Of a DNA stretch of 64,000 bases, positions 55,409 to 64,000 are shown piece after piece. Source of the DNA: Hyphomicrobiales bacterium (GTDB taxonomy: Bacteria; Pseudomonadota; Alphaproteobacteria; Rhizobiales; Rhizobiaceae); NCBI GenBank assembly GCA_900470195.1, contig UEIJ01000028.1, positions 62,001 through 126,000 of the forward strand, given 5' to 3'. The position numbers and the translations under genes are program-made. The notes under the pieces are model-generated. The model made no database searches. It was given only the letters and a program-made list of their open reading frames with translations, and had not been told where the DNA came from. The number at the start of each line of letters is the position of its first letter. The stretch's first letter is position 1.

Positions 55409-55801
55409 GTGGTGGCCCCGGTGACAATTCGTGTAGCGCGCCCAAGTGATGACCTAAATGCTCTGCGTCTGTTTTATTGTGATGGACTCGGGCTGGACGT
55501 CCTGTGCGAATTTACGGCTCACGAAGGTTTCGACGGAATCATGTTGGGAAAGCACGGTGCGCCTTACCATTTCGAGTTTACAAAAAAGCATGGGCATCCA
55601 GCCGGACGCGCTCCTTCAGAAGATAATCTGATCGTTTTCTACATTCCCGATAAAGACAAATGGCAAGCGTCCGTTGACCGGTTGCAGGCCAGAGGATTTA
55701 CACCTGTGCCGGCCTTTAATCCTTATTGGGACCGGAAAGGAAAGACATTTGAAGACCCAGACGGCTACAGGATAGTGTTGCAGAACGCTTCTTGGGAGTA
55801 G
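55409..55801 (+). CDS. VOC-family protein (glyoxalase/bleomycin-resistance fold)
   Basis: A 130-residue VOC-fold protein. It has a first repeat with NALRLFYCDGLGLDVL (about 15-30), and a second ending AFNPYWDRKGKTFEDPDGYRIVLQNASW, which is the characteristic FEDPDGYRI closing strand. It could bind a metal and act as an isomerase, dioxygenase or drug-binding protein; the key residues are not enough to choose. The start is GTG 55409 (GTG 55412 is next in frame) after AAGGAGC. It lies right beside a broken integrase at a tRNA, so it may be leftover cargo of an integrated element. Confidence 0.8.
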   Translation: MVAPVTIRVARPSDDLNALRLFYCDGLGLDVLCEFTAHEGFDGIMLGKHGAPYHFEFTKKHGHPAGRAPSEDNLIVFYIPDKDKWQASVDRLQARGFTPVPAFNPYWDRKGKTFEDPDGYRIVLQNASWE

Positions 55802-56147
55802 CTTCTGTAACGCGTGTGCTACCGCTACCGGCAACTTATCCCGGCCTTCTTCGTCTAGCTGCTTTCCGGCATCGAACACATCAGTAAAGAACTTATAAAC
55901 AAGCCCGCCCGTTCAAACACTTCTGAGTGAGTCTTTTCGGCCTCTTACGCATGGAGTCCAGTAACAAGCCCTGGCTTCTGCCGGCTCTTTCGTTGACGGA
56001 GATACTTTAACGCCTTCACCGATCGTCACGGCTTTTCGCGTGTCATCAACCGGGAGAGCGACAATCCTGCCTTTAGCCTTTTCCTTCAAATCAACAAGAA
56101 CCCGCTGCCCGAGGGTGCTTGACAGGTGAAGGCATAGACGAACTCAT
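55802..56147 (-). pseudogene. Degraded phage-type tyrosine integrase, N-terminal remnant
   Basis: On the minus strand three frames together give a recognisable integrase N-terminus. From 56147 it reads MSSSMPSPVKHPRAAGSC then stops. In the next frame there is a long run with DLKEKAKGRIVALPVDDTR and VKVSPSTKEPAEARA, and then, after more frame changes, RKRPKRLTQK and FTDVFDAGKQLDEEG. The opening resembles DUF6538-type integrases, where PVKHP-x-x-G is followed by PADLKEK and a T-K-x-P-x-E-A-x motif. At least two frameshifts and several stops make it non-functional, and the catalytic domain is gone. It abuts the 3' end of tRNA-Thr, the usual integration target. Confidence 0.72.
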
Positions 56148-56224
56148 GTGGATCAGCTCTGTGTCTCAGAAGGCTGTCCAAAAGTTTTAGTTTTCAGGAA
56201 ATCTAACAATTCAAGAAGATAGAA

Positions 56225-56299
<75 letters not shown>

Positions 56300-56446
56300 A
56301 ATCTCTTGAGTGCGGCGGACTTCTGCCACATCATTACGCAAATCGCAAGCAAGCAATTGCATTTCTTTTCACATAATGTGGAAATCTGCCGGGCACGCTT
56401 TTGAAAGCGGCTTTTCCGGCCATTTTTCCCGTAGTAGAACACCGTC

Positions 56447-56626
56447 ATGAGCGAAACGACGACCAACAAAGAGAAACAAATCCAGTCGGACCAGCGCAAA
56501 AAGCGCCGGGCCGAGGAGCTGCGCGCGAATCTCATGCGCCGCAAAGCGCAATTGAGATCCCGTCGCGCAGGCGAAGCCGACGAACGAAACGACGGCATTA
56601 CCGCTGCCTCCGACGACACTGAATGA
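56447..56626 (+). CDS. Small basic conserved protein (59 aa) upstream of murA
   Basis: The 59-codon frame encodes MSETTTNKEKQIQSDQRKKR then more basic residues (RAEELRANLMRRKAQLRSRRAG) and an acidic end (ASDDTE). It looks like a short helical, highly charged protein. A gene of this type commonly precedes murA in Rhizobiales as I recall. No membrane segment. No clear Shine-Dalgarno: GTAGTAGAACACCGTC precedes the ATG. Function unknown. Confidence 0.6.
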   Translation: MSETTTNKEKQIQSDQRKKRRAEELRANLMRRKAQLRSRRAGEADERNDGITAASDDTE

Positions 56627-56842
56627 GAATCACACCAACAAAGCCTTCCTTGAAGATAGGGAGGCTCTGCGGTAAAAGCTCATTTCTGTTCTTCGCAGCG
56701 ATATCGTCCTTTTGTGATTCGTATTTGACGTAATTTGGCCGCAAGACTCGTAATTTCATGACGCAACGCCTCCGCGCCGTAACGGCTGCTGGATTTGGTG
56801 CAAAATTATCGGGCAAGGTATCGGCCCAGAAGGTGACACAGC

Positions 56843-58135
56843 ATGGATCGCATCAAAATCGTCGGCGGCAACAAGCTCAACGGCATCATTCCAATCTCCG
56901 GCGCGAAAAATGCCGCCCTGCCCTTGATGATCGCCTCGCTTCTCACCGACGATACGCTGACGCTCGAAAACGTGCCGCATCTGGCCGATGTCGAGCAGTT
57001 GATACGCATCCTCAGCAACCACGGCGTCGATTACTCCGTCAATGGACGTCGCGAGCACCAGAACGGCGCCTATTCGCGCACCATTCACTTCACCGCCCGC
57101 AATATCGTCGACACGACCGCGCCTTACGAACTCGTTTCCAAGATGCGCGCGAGCTTCTGGGTCATCGGGCCGCTTCTGGCACGCACCGGTGAGGCAACCG
57201 TGTCGCTGCCGGGCGGTTGCGCCATCGGCACTCGTCCCGTGGACCTGCTGCTGGAATCGCTCCAGGCGCTGGGCGCGGAAATCGACATCGAAAACGGTTA
57301 TGCCAAGGCGCGCGCGCCGAAGGGCGGCCTTGTCGGCGCCCGCTACAGCTTCCCGAAAGTCTCGGTCGGCGCAACCCATGTCATGCTGATGGCGGCGGCT
57401 CTCGCTAAGGGCGAGACCATCATCGAAAATGCGGCCCGCGAGCCGGAAGTCGTCAATCTCGCCGACTGCCTGAATGCAATGGGCGCAAAAATCAGCGGCG
57501 CAGGCACCAGCACCATCCACGTGGAAGGCGTGACCAGCCTTTCGGGCGCACGCGTCCGCGTCATTCCAGACCGTATCGAAACCGGCACCTATGCGATGGC
57601 AGTCGCAATGACTGGCGGCGACGTGCTGCTCGAAGGCGCGCAGGAAAGCCTGCTGTCGTCGGCTCTGGACACGCTGCGTCAGGCTGGTGCGGAGATCACC
57701 GAAACGAATAGCGGCCTGCGCGTGGTGCGAAACGGCCATGGCATTCATCCGGTCGATGTCACCACCGACCCTTTCCCCGGCTTCCCGACCGACTTGCAGG
57801 CGCAGTTCATGGGCCTGATGACCAAGGCGAAGGGAACCTCGCGCATCACGGAAACGATTTTTGAAAATCGCTTCATGCACGTGCAGGAACTGGCACGCCT
57901 TGGCGCAAAGATCTCCCTGTCCGGCCAGACGGCAACAGTCGAAGGCGTGGAGCGCCTCAAAGGCGCACAGGTGATGGCAACGGACCTGCGCGCATCGGTT
58001 TCTCTGGTGATCGCCGGTCTCGCCGCCGAGGGTGAAACCATGGTCAACCGCGTCTATCATCTGGATCGCGGCTTCGAGCGGCTGGAAGAAAAACTGTCAC
58101 GCTGCGGCGCGATGGTGGAACGCATCAGCGGTTGA
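56843..58135 (+). CDS. murA: UDP-N-acetylglucosamine 1-carboxyvinyltransferase
   Basis: A 430-residue MurA with the inside-out alpha/beta fold. It has the N-terminal [26 protein letters not shown] (Lys-Asn substrate pair at about 22-23) and the catalytic cysteine loop [15 protein letters not shown] (Cys about 117, the fosfomycin target). Later motifs [10 protein letters not shown] (about 312-321) and [13 protein letters not shown] follow. It transfers enolpyruvate from PEP to UDP-GlcNAc, the first committed step of peptidoglycan synthesis, in the cytoplasm. The cysteine is kept, so fosfomycin sensitivity is expected. A terminator follows at 58143. Confidence 0.97.
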   Translation: MDRIKIVGGNKLNGIIPISGAKNAALPLMIASLLTDDTLTLENVPHLADVEQLIRILSNHGVDYSVNGRREHQNGAYSRTIHFTARNIVDTTAPYELVSKMRASFWVIGPLLARTGEATVSLPGGCAIGTRPVDLLLESLQALGAEIDIENGYAKARAPKGGLVGARYSFPKVSVGATHVMLMAAALAKGETIIENAAREPEVVNLADCLNAMGAKISGAGTSTIHVEGVTSLSGARVRVIPDRIETGTYAMAVAMTGGDVLLEGAQESLLSSALDTLRQAGAEITETNSGLRVVRNGHGIHPVDVTTDPFPGFPTDLQAQFMGLMTKAKGTSRITETIFENRFMHVQELARLGAKISLSGQTATVEGVERLKGAQVMATDLRASVSLVIAGLAAEGETMVNRVYHLDRGFERLEEKLSRCGAMVERISG

Positions 58136-58142
58136 TGTGATC

Positions 58143-58175
58143 AGCCGGAGTGACATTCGTTGCTCCGGCTTTTTC
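58143..58175 (+). terminator. Intrinsic terminator after murA
   Basis: AGCCGGAG pairs with CTCCGGCT across a 12-base loop and is followed by five T's. It separates murA from the DUF2948-hisD operon. Confidence 0.85.
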
Positions 58176-58325
58176 CTGGCTGACGTTATTTGAACAGCGA
58201 CGGGTTTGAAAAGCCTGTCGATTTTTTTGTTTTGACATGCCAAGTTGATGACTGGCTGGCGGGCGATCGATTTCCCCCGGGCCGGGAACAATTATCGACC
58301 AAGAACAGAAAAGTGGTGTTGTAGT

Positions 58326-58766
58326 ATGGATATGTTGAAGCTCGTGGCGCTGGATGAGGAGGATTTGCAGGTCCTTTCCGCTCATCTTCAGGACGCGGTG
58401 TTGAAAGTATCCGACCTTCAATATCTCGCCAACGAAAAGCGTTTCATCCTGACGGCGAACCGTTTTGTCTGGGAAGAAAGCAAGCCGCGGTTCCTGCGCA
58501 AGCCGCAATATCAGCGCAGACGCACCGCCCTGCACTTCAACCGTGTGATTGCCGCCAAGGCAACCGGTATAGACCGCCAGAAACCGGATGACGTGCTTTC
58601 CCTGATGGCCGTTCAGTTCGCTGCCGGTGAAACACCCGCCGGTACAATAGAACTGACTTTTTCGGCAAATGCGGCTATCCGTCTTGAAGTAGAGTGTATT
58701 GAAGCGCAAATGACGGACCTTGGCGCGGCGTGGGAAACCGAATCCCTTCCTCGCCACAATGTCTGA
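58326..58766 (+). CDS. DUF2948 family protein
   Basis: From ATG 58326 the protein has 146 residues and begins MDMLKLVALDEEDLQVLSAHLQDAVLKVSDLQY, the conserved DUF2948 opening, with the NEKRFILTANRFVWE block next (about 35-49). The predicted fold is small and alpha/beta. DUF2948 genes sit just before hisD in many Alphaproteobacteria. Function unknown. A 27-codon upstream extension has no support. The gap to hisD is 72 bp. Confidence 0.88.
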   Translation: MDMLKLVALDEEDLQVLSAHLQDAVLKVSDLQYLANEKRFILTANRFVWEESKPRFLRKPQYQRRRTALHFNRVIAAKATGIDRQKPDDVLSLMAVQFAAGETPAGTIELTFSANAAIRLEVECIEAQMTDLGAAWETESLPRHNV

Positions 58767-58838
58767 GAGAAGGTTATACAAGCCCTCTTTCGTCCACCAG
58801 ACGCCCGTCTGGCAGAGCATATTTGAAGGAACAGAAGC

Positions 58839-60131
58839 GTGGTCAAGACGCTCAGACAAACCGATTCCGATTTCGAGAATAATTTCGCGACATTTCTGGC
58901 AAGCAAGCGCGAAGCGTCCGAAGATGTGGACCGGGCAGCACGGGAAATCGTCGACCGCGTGCGCCGTGAAGGCGACAGCGCGCTCATCGATTATTCCCGT
59001 CGCTTCGACCGGATCGATCTTGAAAAAACCGGCATCGCGGTTACCGAAGCCGAAATCGACGCAGCTTTTGAAACAGCGCCCGCCTCGACAATCGAGGCGC
59101 TGAAACTTGCACATGAGCGCATCGAAAAGCACCATGCGCGGCAATTGCCGAAGGATGACCGTTATACCGATGCGCTGGGCGTTGAGCTCGGCTCGCGCTG
59201 GACGGCTATCGAGGCCGTGGGGCTTTATGTTCCGGGAGGCACGGCGAGCTATCCAAGTTCCGTCCTGATGAATGCCGTTCCTGCCAAGGTGGCGGGCGTC
59301 GAGCGCATCGTCATGGTGGTTCCGTCACCCGATGGCATTCTCAATCCATTGGTTCTGGTGGCGGCACGTCTGGCTGGCGTTTCCGAAATCTATCGCGTCG
59401 GCGGTGCGCAGGCTATCGCCGCCCTTGCCTATGGCACCGAAACAATCAAGCCCGTTGCCAAGATCGTCGGCCCCGGCAACGCCTATGTTGCAGCCGCCAA
59501 ACGCATCGTCTTCGGCACGGTCGGCATCGACATGATCGCAGGCCCCTCGGAAGTTCTGGTCATCGCCGACAAGGACAACAATCCCGACTGGATCGCCGCC
59601 GATTTGCTTGCCCAGGCAGAGCACGACGCTGCCGCGCAGTCGATCCTCATGACCAATGATGAAGCCCTTGCAATAGCGGTGGAAGAGGCTGTCGAACGCC
59701 AGCTCCGCAACCTGCCGCGCGCGCAAACCGCGGCTGCAAGCTGGCGCGATTTCGGTGCCGTTATTCTGGTCGAGGATTTTGAAGCAGCCATTCCGCTTGC
59801 CAATCGCATTGCAGCCGAGCATCTGGAAATCGCCACAGCCGACCCGGAAGCCTTGCTGCCAAAGATCCGCAATGCCGGATCGATCTTCATCGGCGGCTAT
59901 ACGCCGGAAGTGATCGGCGATTATGTCGGCGGCTGCAACCACGTTCTGCCGACGGCGCGGTCAGCGCGGTTCTCATCCGGCTTGTCGGTTCTCGATTATA
60001 TGAAGCGCACTTCGCTTCTCAAACTCGGCCCCGATCAACTGCGTGTGCTTGGGCCTGCGGCAATCGAAATTGCCCGCGCTGAAGGCCTCGATGCCCACGC
60101 ACAGTCTGTCGCCATCCGGCTGAACCTATGA
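58839..60131 (+). CDS. hisD: Histidinol dehydrogenase
   Basis: A 430-residue HisD. Landmarks include GLYVPGGTASYPSSVLMNAVPAKVAGV (about 127-153), the VGGAQAIAALAYGTETI segment (about 188-204), KIVGPGNAYVAAAKRIVFG (about 208-226), the zinc/active-site AEHDAAAQS and the closing catalytic EHL and GGCNHVLPT. It performs the last two NAD-dependent oxidations of histidine biosynthesis. The start is GTG 58839, since the conserved N-terminus begins there and no in-frame ATG fits; GGAACAGAAGC is upstream. UPF0262 starts 6 bp after the stop. Confidence 0.96.
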   Translation: MVKTLRQTDSDFENNFATFLASKREASEDVDRAAREIVDRVRREGDSALIDYSRRFDRIDLEKTGIAVTEAEIDAAFETAPASTIEALKLAHERIEKHHARQLPKDDRYTDALGVELGSRWTAIEAVGLYVPGGTASYPSSVLMNAVPAKVAGVERIVMVVPSPDGILNPLVLVAARLAGVSEIYRVGGAQAIAALAYGTETIKPVAKIVGPGNAYVAAAKRIVFGTVGIDMIAGPSEVLVIADKDNNPDWIAADLLAQAEHDAAAQSILMTNDEALAIAVEEAVERQLRNLPRAQTAAASWRDFGAVILVEDFEAAIPLANRIAAEHLEIATADPEALLPKIRNAGSIFIGGYTPEVIGDYVGGCNHVLPTARSARFSSGLSVLDYMKRTSLLKLGPDQLRVLGPAAIEIARAEGLDAHAQSVAIRLNL

Positions 60132-60137
60132 GGTGAC

Positions 60138-60620
60138 ATGACCGCCGGTGTTCCCAATGCCCGCCTTGTTGACGTCGAGCTCGATGAATCCATCGGGCGT
60201 TCGACGCCTGACGTCGAGCATGAACGCGCGGTCGCCATCTTTGACCTCATCGAGGAAAACTCCTTCCACCCGATCGGAGACGATGCGGGCGGACCTTATC
60301 GGCTGAAGCTCTCGCTGATGGAATCGCGACTGATTTTCGCCATCTCCCGGGAAACAGGGGAAGACGTCGCAACCCACATTCTCTCGCTCACGCCGCTCCG
60401 CCGCGTCGTACGGGATTATTTCATGATTTGCGAAAGCTACTATCAGGCCATCCGCTCGGCCACGCCAAGCAAGATCGAGGCAATCGACATGGGGCGGCGC
60501 GGCCTGCACAATGAAGGGTCACAAACCCTGCAAGCGCGGTTAAAGGGCAAGATCGAGGTTGATTTCAACACGGCCCGACGGCTTTTCACACTCGTCTGCG
60601 TCCTGCACTGGAGAGGCTGA
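60138..60620 (+). CDS. UPF0262 family protein
   Basis: A 160-residue protein of the UPF0262 family, found after hisD throughout Rhizobiales. Conserved blocks include [25 protein letters not shown] (about 13-37) and [14 protein letters not shown] (about 54-67), and a C-terminal [17 protein letters not shown]. Cytoplasmic; function unknown. It starts 6 bp after hisD and precedes the phosphatase by 6 bp, so all three are probably one transcript. Confidence 0.93.
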   Translation: MTAGVPNARLVDVELDESIGRSTPDVEHERAVAIFDLIEENSFHPIGDDAGGPYRLKLSLMESRLIFAISRETGEDVATHILSLTPLRRVVRDYFMICESYYQAIRSATPSKIEAIDMGRRGLHNEGSQTLQARLKGKIEVDFNTARRLFTLVCVLHWRG

Positions 60621-60626
60621 TCATTG

Positions 60627-61112
60627 ATGGTCATCACCGATGCCCCTCCTGTGAATTTTAGCGCCAACGGCAACGAAGATCATAAGCCACGCCTGCCCAA
60701 GTCCCTGCTTTTCGTCTGCGGCAAGAATGCAATTCGCTCGCCAATCGCGGAACTGCTTGCAAGACAGGCTCTTCCCCCCAATATTTATGTGGCGTCCGCA
60801 GGCGTGAAGCGGGGCGAGCGCGATCCGTTCGTCGATGCAGTCCTTCAGGAAGAAGGCCTGTCACTCGACAACCGGCAACCACGTGGCCTAGAAGAACTAG
60901 CGGACGGCTATTTCGATCTGATCGTGACGCTGACGCCGCTTGCCCACCATACAGTGCTGGAGCGGATGCGCGGTTTCTCGGTCGATGTGGAATATTGGCC
61001 GACGCCGGACCCGACGCTGGTAACGGGCAGCAGGAGCCAGATCATGGCGGCCTATCGCGATGTGCGTGACCGTCTGAAGCGCCAGATCATGCTCCGTTTT
61101 GGCGAGCAATAA
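60627..61112 (+). CDS. Low-molecular-weight phosphatase family protein (atypical P-loop)
   Basis: From ATG 60627 (GGAGAGG 10 bp upstream; a TTG at 60624 is the alternative) the protein has 161 residues. After a 25-residue leader it has LLFVCGKNAIRSPIAELLAR (about 28-47), the LMW-PTP P-loop position. The loop reads C-G-K-N-A-I-R-S: Cys and Arg of CX5R are kept, but the usual C-x-G-N-x-C-R-S glycine and second cysteine are changed. The general acid is in the later PTPDPT segment (about 133-138). It could be a tyrosine or arginine phosphatase or an arsenate-reductase relative. It lies between UPF0262 and infA, a conserved Rhizobiales order. Confidence 0.85.
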   Translation: MVITDAPPVNFSANGNEDHKPRLPKSLLFVCGKNAIRSPIAELLARQALPPNIYVASAGVKRGERDPFVDAVLQEEGLSLDNRQPRGLEELADGYFDLIVTLTPLAHHTVLERMRGFSVDVEYWPTPDPTLVTGSRSQIMAAYRDVRDRLKRQIMLRFGEQ

Positions 61113-61226
61113 GTTCGCCGAATTCCGTTGTTCACAAATGCCGCCTAATCATATAGGTTCCGCGCAAATTCCGACCTTAAGACCGCTCGAGAGCGGCATT
61201 TTACCGAAGAAAGAAACAGGTATCGC

Positions 61227-61445
61227 ATGGCGAAAGAAGAAGTCCTAGAATTTCCGGGTGTTGTTACGGAACTGCTGCCCAATGCTATGTTCCGCGTAAA
61301 GCTCGAAAACGAACATGAAATCATCGCCCATACGGCTGGCCGCATGCGCAAGAATCGCATCCGCGTTCTGGCCGGTGACAAGGTGCTGGTTGAAATGACC
61401 CCTTACGACCTGACCAAGGGCCGCATCACCTACCGCTTCAAGTAA
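61227..61445 (+). CDS. infA: Translation initiation factor IF-1
   Basis: A 72-residue S1/OB-fold protein of the exact usual length: [45 protein letters not shown], ending [15 protein letters not shown]-1 binds the 30S A site and aids start-codon selection with IF-2 and IF-3. The ATG follows AAGAAACAGG. It has its own leader of 114 bp, so probably a separate promoter, with maf and yacG downstream. Confidence 0.98.
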   Translation: MAKEEVLEFPGVVTELLPNAMFRVKLENEHEIIAHTAGRMRKNRIRVLAGDKVLVEMTPYDLTKGRITYRFK

Positions 61446-61473
61446 GCAATCCGTTCCAGGAAATGTCTATTCG

Positions 61474-62100
61474 ATGAGCGCGCAACACAAGCTGGTTCTT
61501 GCCTCCGGTTCTCCACGCAGGATCGAGCTTCTGGGGCAGGCAGGCATCGAACCGGACCATATTTATCCGGCCGATATAGATGAAACGCCGCAGCGCGCGG
61601 AACACCCGCGCTCGCTGGCGCGACGTCTGTCGCGGGAAAAGGCGCGCAAGGCACAGGAATTGTTGAAGGACGATGCGAATTTCGCCAGCGCCTTCATTCT
61701 TGCAGCCGATACGGTCGTGGCGGTTGGCCGCCGCATTCTGCCCAAGACCGAGATCGCCGACGAGGCAAGGGAATGCCTGCGCCTGCTTTCCGGACGCACG
61801 CACAAGGTATTCACGGGCGTGAGCCTTGTCTTGCCAAACGGAAATCTGCGCCACACACTGGTGGAAACGCGGCTTCGTTTCGAACGGCTCTCCCGCCAGC
61901 AGATGGATGCCTATCTTTCATCTGGCGAATGGCGCGGGAAAGCGGGCGGCTACGCCATCCAGGGACTGGCCGGCAGCTTCGTCGTGAAACTGGTGGGATC
62001 CTATACGAACGTGGTGGGATTGCCGCTACAGGAAACCATAAGCCTGCTGAACGATGTCGATTATCCGGTTTACGCCAACTGGGGCAGCGGGAAAGTCTGA
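61474..62100 (+). CDS. maf: Maf-family nucleoside triphosphate pyrophosphatase
   Basis: A 208-residue Maf. It opens [20 protein letters not shown] (about 5-24), the substrate-binding S-x-S-P-R-R motif, followed by [12 protein letters not shown], and [11 protein letters not shown] (about 72-82) with the catalytic aspartate; the later [10 protein letters not shown] is conserved. Maf proteins hydrolyse non-canonical or canonical NTPs to NMP and slow septum formation when overproduced. It starts 28 bp after infA and ends 8 bp before yacG. Confidence 0.95.
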   Translation: MSAQHKLVLASGSPRRIELLGQAGIEPDHIYPADIDETPQRAEHPRSLARRLSREKARKAQELLKDDANFASAFILAADTVVAVGRRILPKTEIADEARECLRLLSGRTHKVFTGVSLVLPNGNLRHTLVETRLRFERLSRQQMDAYLSSGEWRGKAGGYAIQGLAGSFVVKLVGSYTNVVGLPLQETISLLNDVDYPVYANWGSGKV

Positions 62101-62108
62101 GAGCAGAC

Positions 62109-62324
62109 ATGAGTGACAAGAAGGACATATCGGCAGCAGCAGGTGCACGCGTGACGCCATTGCGTCCGACACGCCCCTGCCCGGAATGTGGAAAGCCTTC
62201 AACGCGCGAATCCTATCCGTTCTGTTCGCCGCGCTGCAAAAGCATCGACCTCAATCGCTGGCTGTCCGGTAGCTATGTGCTGCCAGGCAAGCCGATTGAC
62301 GAAGAGGAAGAAGAAGGAAACTAG
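62109..62324 (+). CDS. yacG: DNA gyrase inhibitor YacG (zinc-binding)
   Basis: A 71-residue protein with a four-cysteine zinc site: [20 protein letters not shown] (about 24-43), then [16 protein letters not shown] and an acidic tail EEEEEGN. YacG binds the GyrB subunit and inhibits DNA gyrase in E. coli. In Rhizobiales it follows maf, as here. The start ATG 62109 is 8 bp after the maf stop, so they are coupled. Confidence 0.93.
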   Translation: MSDKKDISAAAGARVTPLRPTRPCPECGKPSTRESYPFCSPRCKSIDLNRWLSGSYVLPGKPIDEEEEEGN

Positions 62325-62407
62325 CCTCTTCCAAATCGGCTTCTGCCAATAAAATCAGCTATTTAACAAAGATGTGAGAAAAGCTGATAAAAATTGCGAT
62401 ACGGTGC

Positions 62408-62435
62408 TGGACAGCGCGAAATTTAATGCTATAAC
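62408..62435 (+). promoter_or_regulatory. Probable promoter of tRNA-Phe
   Basis: TGGACA (62408-62413) and TATAAC (62430-62435) are spaced 16 bp and lie 60 bp before the tRNA, a reasonable sigma-70-type match. The rest of the 170-bp gap is AT-rich and has no gene. Confidence 0.5.
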
Positions 62436-62494
62436 CCACCCACTTCCGGCGGGAACCAACACCGCCTCGAACGAGCAAATCGCTTGTTACGGAT

Positions 62495-62570
62495 GCCCGG
62501 ATAGCTCAGTTGGTAGAGCAGCGGATTGAAAATCCGCGTGTCGGTGGTTCGAATCCGCCTCCGGGCACCA
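62495..62570 (+). tRNA. tRNA-Phe (anticodon GAA)
   Basis: The 76-nt cloverleaf has acceptor GCCCGGA/TCCGGGC, D-arm AGCTCAGTTGGTAGAGC, anticodon stem GCGGA/TCCGC with loop TTGAAAA (anticodon GAA), T-arm GGTGG/CCGCC with TTCGAAT loop, discriminator A and an encoded CCA. Confidence 0.98.
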
Positions 62571-62715
62571 TCAGTTTACACCTTATCTAGGTAAAACTGT
62601 TTCCAATATGCTTTGGCAACATGCGCCGGCTCCAATATTGACCTGACGATATTCCTCTGCGAGGACTAAGGTTCTACCGGCTCCCATCAAATTCTTCCCA
62701 TATGAGGAAATCTCC

Positions 62716-63156
62716 ATGCTCTGGACGTTGTTCGGCATCCTTTCCGGTGCCTGTATTGCCATTCAGGCCCCCATCAATGCAGCCTTGGCTCGCGGTCTGG
62801 GCTCACCGGTAACGGCTGCCGCGATTTCGTTTCTTTCCGGGGCCGTCATCCTTGCCATTATCGCCGGAATTACCGCCCGCGCGACGGGTGCAATGCCAAC
62901 GTTCAACGTGCCTGCGGGCTGGCTGTTCGTCGCAGGCGGTGCGCTTGGCTGCATCTATGTGACGGCATCGGTGCTGCTGACGCCGCGCATCGGGGCTGCC
63001 GCCGTGATGGGGCTGGCGGTTGCTGGACAATTGATGGCCGGGCTGGCTGCCGACCGCATCGGCTTCATGGGCGTTGCGGTGCGTGAAATCACCGCCGGAC
63101 GCATTGCTGGCGCCTTCCTGCTTTTGACCGGCGCGCTCATGATCCGCTTTCTCTAA
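62716..63156 (+). CDS. DMT transporter, YdcZ/DUF606 family
   Basis: The 146-residue protein has five close-packed helices without large loops. It opens MLWTLFGILSGACIAIQAPI and contains NAALARGLGSPVTAAAISFL, the family's N-terminal hallmark, then LGCIYVTASVLLTPRIGAAAVMGLAVAGQL. DUF606 proteins are half-size drug/metabolite transporters that probably work as dimers. The substrate is unknown. ATG 62716 follows GAGGAAATCTCC. It ends 6 bp before a terminator. Confidence 0.85.
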   Translation: MLWTLFGILSGACIAIQAPINAALARGLGSPVTAAAISFLSGAVILAIIAGITARATGAMPTFNVPAGWLFVAGGALGCIYVTASVLLTPRIGAAAVMGLAVAGQLMAGLAADRIGFMGVAVREITAGRIAGAFLLLTGALMIRFL

Positions 63157-63161
63157 AAAAA

Positions 63162-63188
63162 AAGACCGCGCTTTTTGGGCGCGGCCTT
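63162..63188. terminator. Terminator after the YdcZ-family gene
   Basis: AAGACCGCGC pairs, with one mismatch, with GCGCGGCCTT around TTTTTGG, preceded by a nine-A run. It can act on both the plus-strand transporter and the minus-strand fuconate dehydratase gene. Confidence 0.7.
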
Positions 63189-63192
63189 ATTT

Positions 63193-63233
63193 GATCCCGG
63201 GTGCCAAAACGGCTTTTCGGGAAATGCTCTCAG
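63193..63233. repeat. RIME-like repeat, copy 4 (short, diverged)
   Basis: GATCCCGGGTGCCAAAACGG then CTTTTCGGGAAATGCTCT shares AAAACGG, CTTTTCGG and GGAAATGCTC with the copies at 2971 and 46057. It lies between the terminator and the fuconate dehydratase stop. Confidence 0.4.
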
Positions 63234-64000
63234 TCAGCCCTTGAACGTATATTCCGCAATCGACTGCGGCTTCATCTCGATGGAGAAGCCCGGAAGCGAC
63301 GGCGGCATATAGGCTGCATCCTTTATCACGCACGGGTCGATGAAGTGTTCGTGCAGATGATCGACATATTCGATCACACGGCCTTCCTTGGTGCCGGAAA
63401 CGGCCACATAATCGATCATCGACAGATGCTGCACATATTCGCAGAGGCCGACGCCGCCCGCATGCGGCCAGACCGGCTTGCCGAACTTGGCAGCGATCAG
63501 CAGCACCGCCAGAACTTCGTTCAGACCACCCATGCGGCACGAATCGATCTGGACGATGTCGATGGCGCCTTCCGCGATGAACTGCTTGAACATGATGCGG
63601 TTCTGGCACATTTCGCCGGTCGCCACCTTCACGTCGCCGATGGCTTCGCGAATCTTGCGATGGCCCGCCACATCGTCCGGGCTGGTGGGCTCTTCAATGA
63701 AGAACGGCTTGGAGAAGGCCAGCTTGTTGACCCACTCGATAGCCTGGTCGACTTCCCATACCTGATTGGCGTCGATCATCAGGTAACGGTCCGGGCCGAT
63801 CACTTCGCGCGCGATGGTGAGGCGGCGAATATCGTCTTCGAGGTCGCGGCCAACCTTCATCTTGACGTGGTTGAAGCCCTCGTCGATCGCTTCCTGGCAA
63901 AGACGGCGGAGCTTGTCGTCGTCATAGCCGAGCCAGCCGGCAGACGTCGTGTAGCAGGCATAGCCTTCCGCTTCGAGCGTGGCGATGCGCTCGGCCTTGC
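63234..64000 (-). CDS. L-fuconate dehydratase-like enolase-superfamily enzyme (C-terminal part, runs off the window)
   Basis: The minus-strand frame stays open to the window edge, so at least 255 residues of the C-terminal part are visible. It has SAGWLGYDDDKLRRLCQEAI, then the catalytic K-x-K in FNHVKMKVG, metal ligands in MIDANQVW (D), FIEEPT (E) and ATGEMCQNR (E), and the catalytic histidine in PHAGGVGLCEYVQHL. These closely match FucD/ENOSF1-type L-fuconate dehydratases, which make 2-keto-3-deoxy-L-fuconate. Further genes of that pathway are presumably outside the window. The AKR at 30745 is of the L-fucose dehydrogenase branch, but a link over 32 kb is not shown. Confidence 0.88.
   Translation of the reverse strand, partial: KAERIATLEAEGYACYTTSAGWLGYDDDKLRRLCQEAIDEGFNHVKMKVGRDLEDDIRRLTIAREVIGPDRYLMIDANQVWEVDQAIEWVNKLAFSKPFFIEEPTSPDDVAGHRKIREAIGDVKVATGEMCQNRIMFKQFIAEGAIDIVQIDSCRMGGLNEVLAVLLIAAKFGKPVWPHAGGVGLCEYVQHLSMIDYVAVSGTKEGRVIEYVDHLHEHFIDPCVIKDAAYMPPSLPGFSIEMKPQSIAEYTFKG

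Overview
The window looks like a piece of the main chromosome of a Brucellaceae alphaproteobacterium, most likely a free-living Brucella of the Ochrobactrum group. The basis is gene content and order recalled from these genomes, not a database search: a bepR/bepDE-type efflux locus, a ureE-ureG pair next to tRNA-Arg, and the Rhizobiales housekeeping run murA - DUF2948 - hisD - UPF0262 - phosphatase - infA - maf - yacG - tRNA-Phe. Genes are dense on both strands, with moderately high GC and short AT-rich regulatory gaps.

Layout. 0-7.5 kb: end of a polysaccharide locus (cut-off GT2 glycosyltransferase, CelD-type acetyltransferase), PhoR-like kinase, polyphosphate kinase 2, a large membrane glycosyltransferase with a GspE-N/MshEN-like N-terminus, an amino-acid-type binding protein and a tiny membrane protein. 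7.5-12.7 kb: RND pump bepD-bepE and its divergent TetR repressor. 13-20.7 kb: ordinary metabolism (fadD, GST, HAD phosphatase, M14-like deacylase, pgi, CoxG-like protein, DMT exporter).

20.9-46 kb: a reductive pyrimidine degradation regulon in two blocks. preT-preA (uracil/thymine to the dihydro form) is at 20.9-23.7 kb. rutR, hyuC, hydA and a four-gene NitT/TauT-type ABC transporter are at 38.6-46 kb. Both blocks carry RutR-like boxes. Between them lies a 14.5-kb sugar-catabolism module made of two head-to-head ABC transporter operons. One has an aldo/keto reductase, a sulfofructose-kinase-like PfkB kinase, a DapA-type aldolase and a GntR regulator with a perfect 16-bp palindrome. The other has an FCD GntR regulator and a trans-sulfuration-type PLP lyase. 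This module is the best candidate here for an undescribed pathway.

46-56.3 kb: a second RND pump, an orphan histidine kinase with an unusual H-box, tRNA-Arg, an orphan ureE-ureG pair (no ureF or urease structural genes), a DUF2189 membrane protein, small ORFs, a VOC protein and a broken phage-type integrase against the 3' end of tRNA-Thr. 56.4-62.6 kb: the murA-to-yacG housekeeping cluster and tRNA-Phe. 62.7-64 kb: a YdcZ-family exporter and the C-terminal part of an L-fuconate dehydratase that runs off the window.
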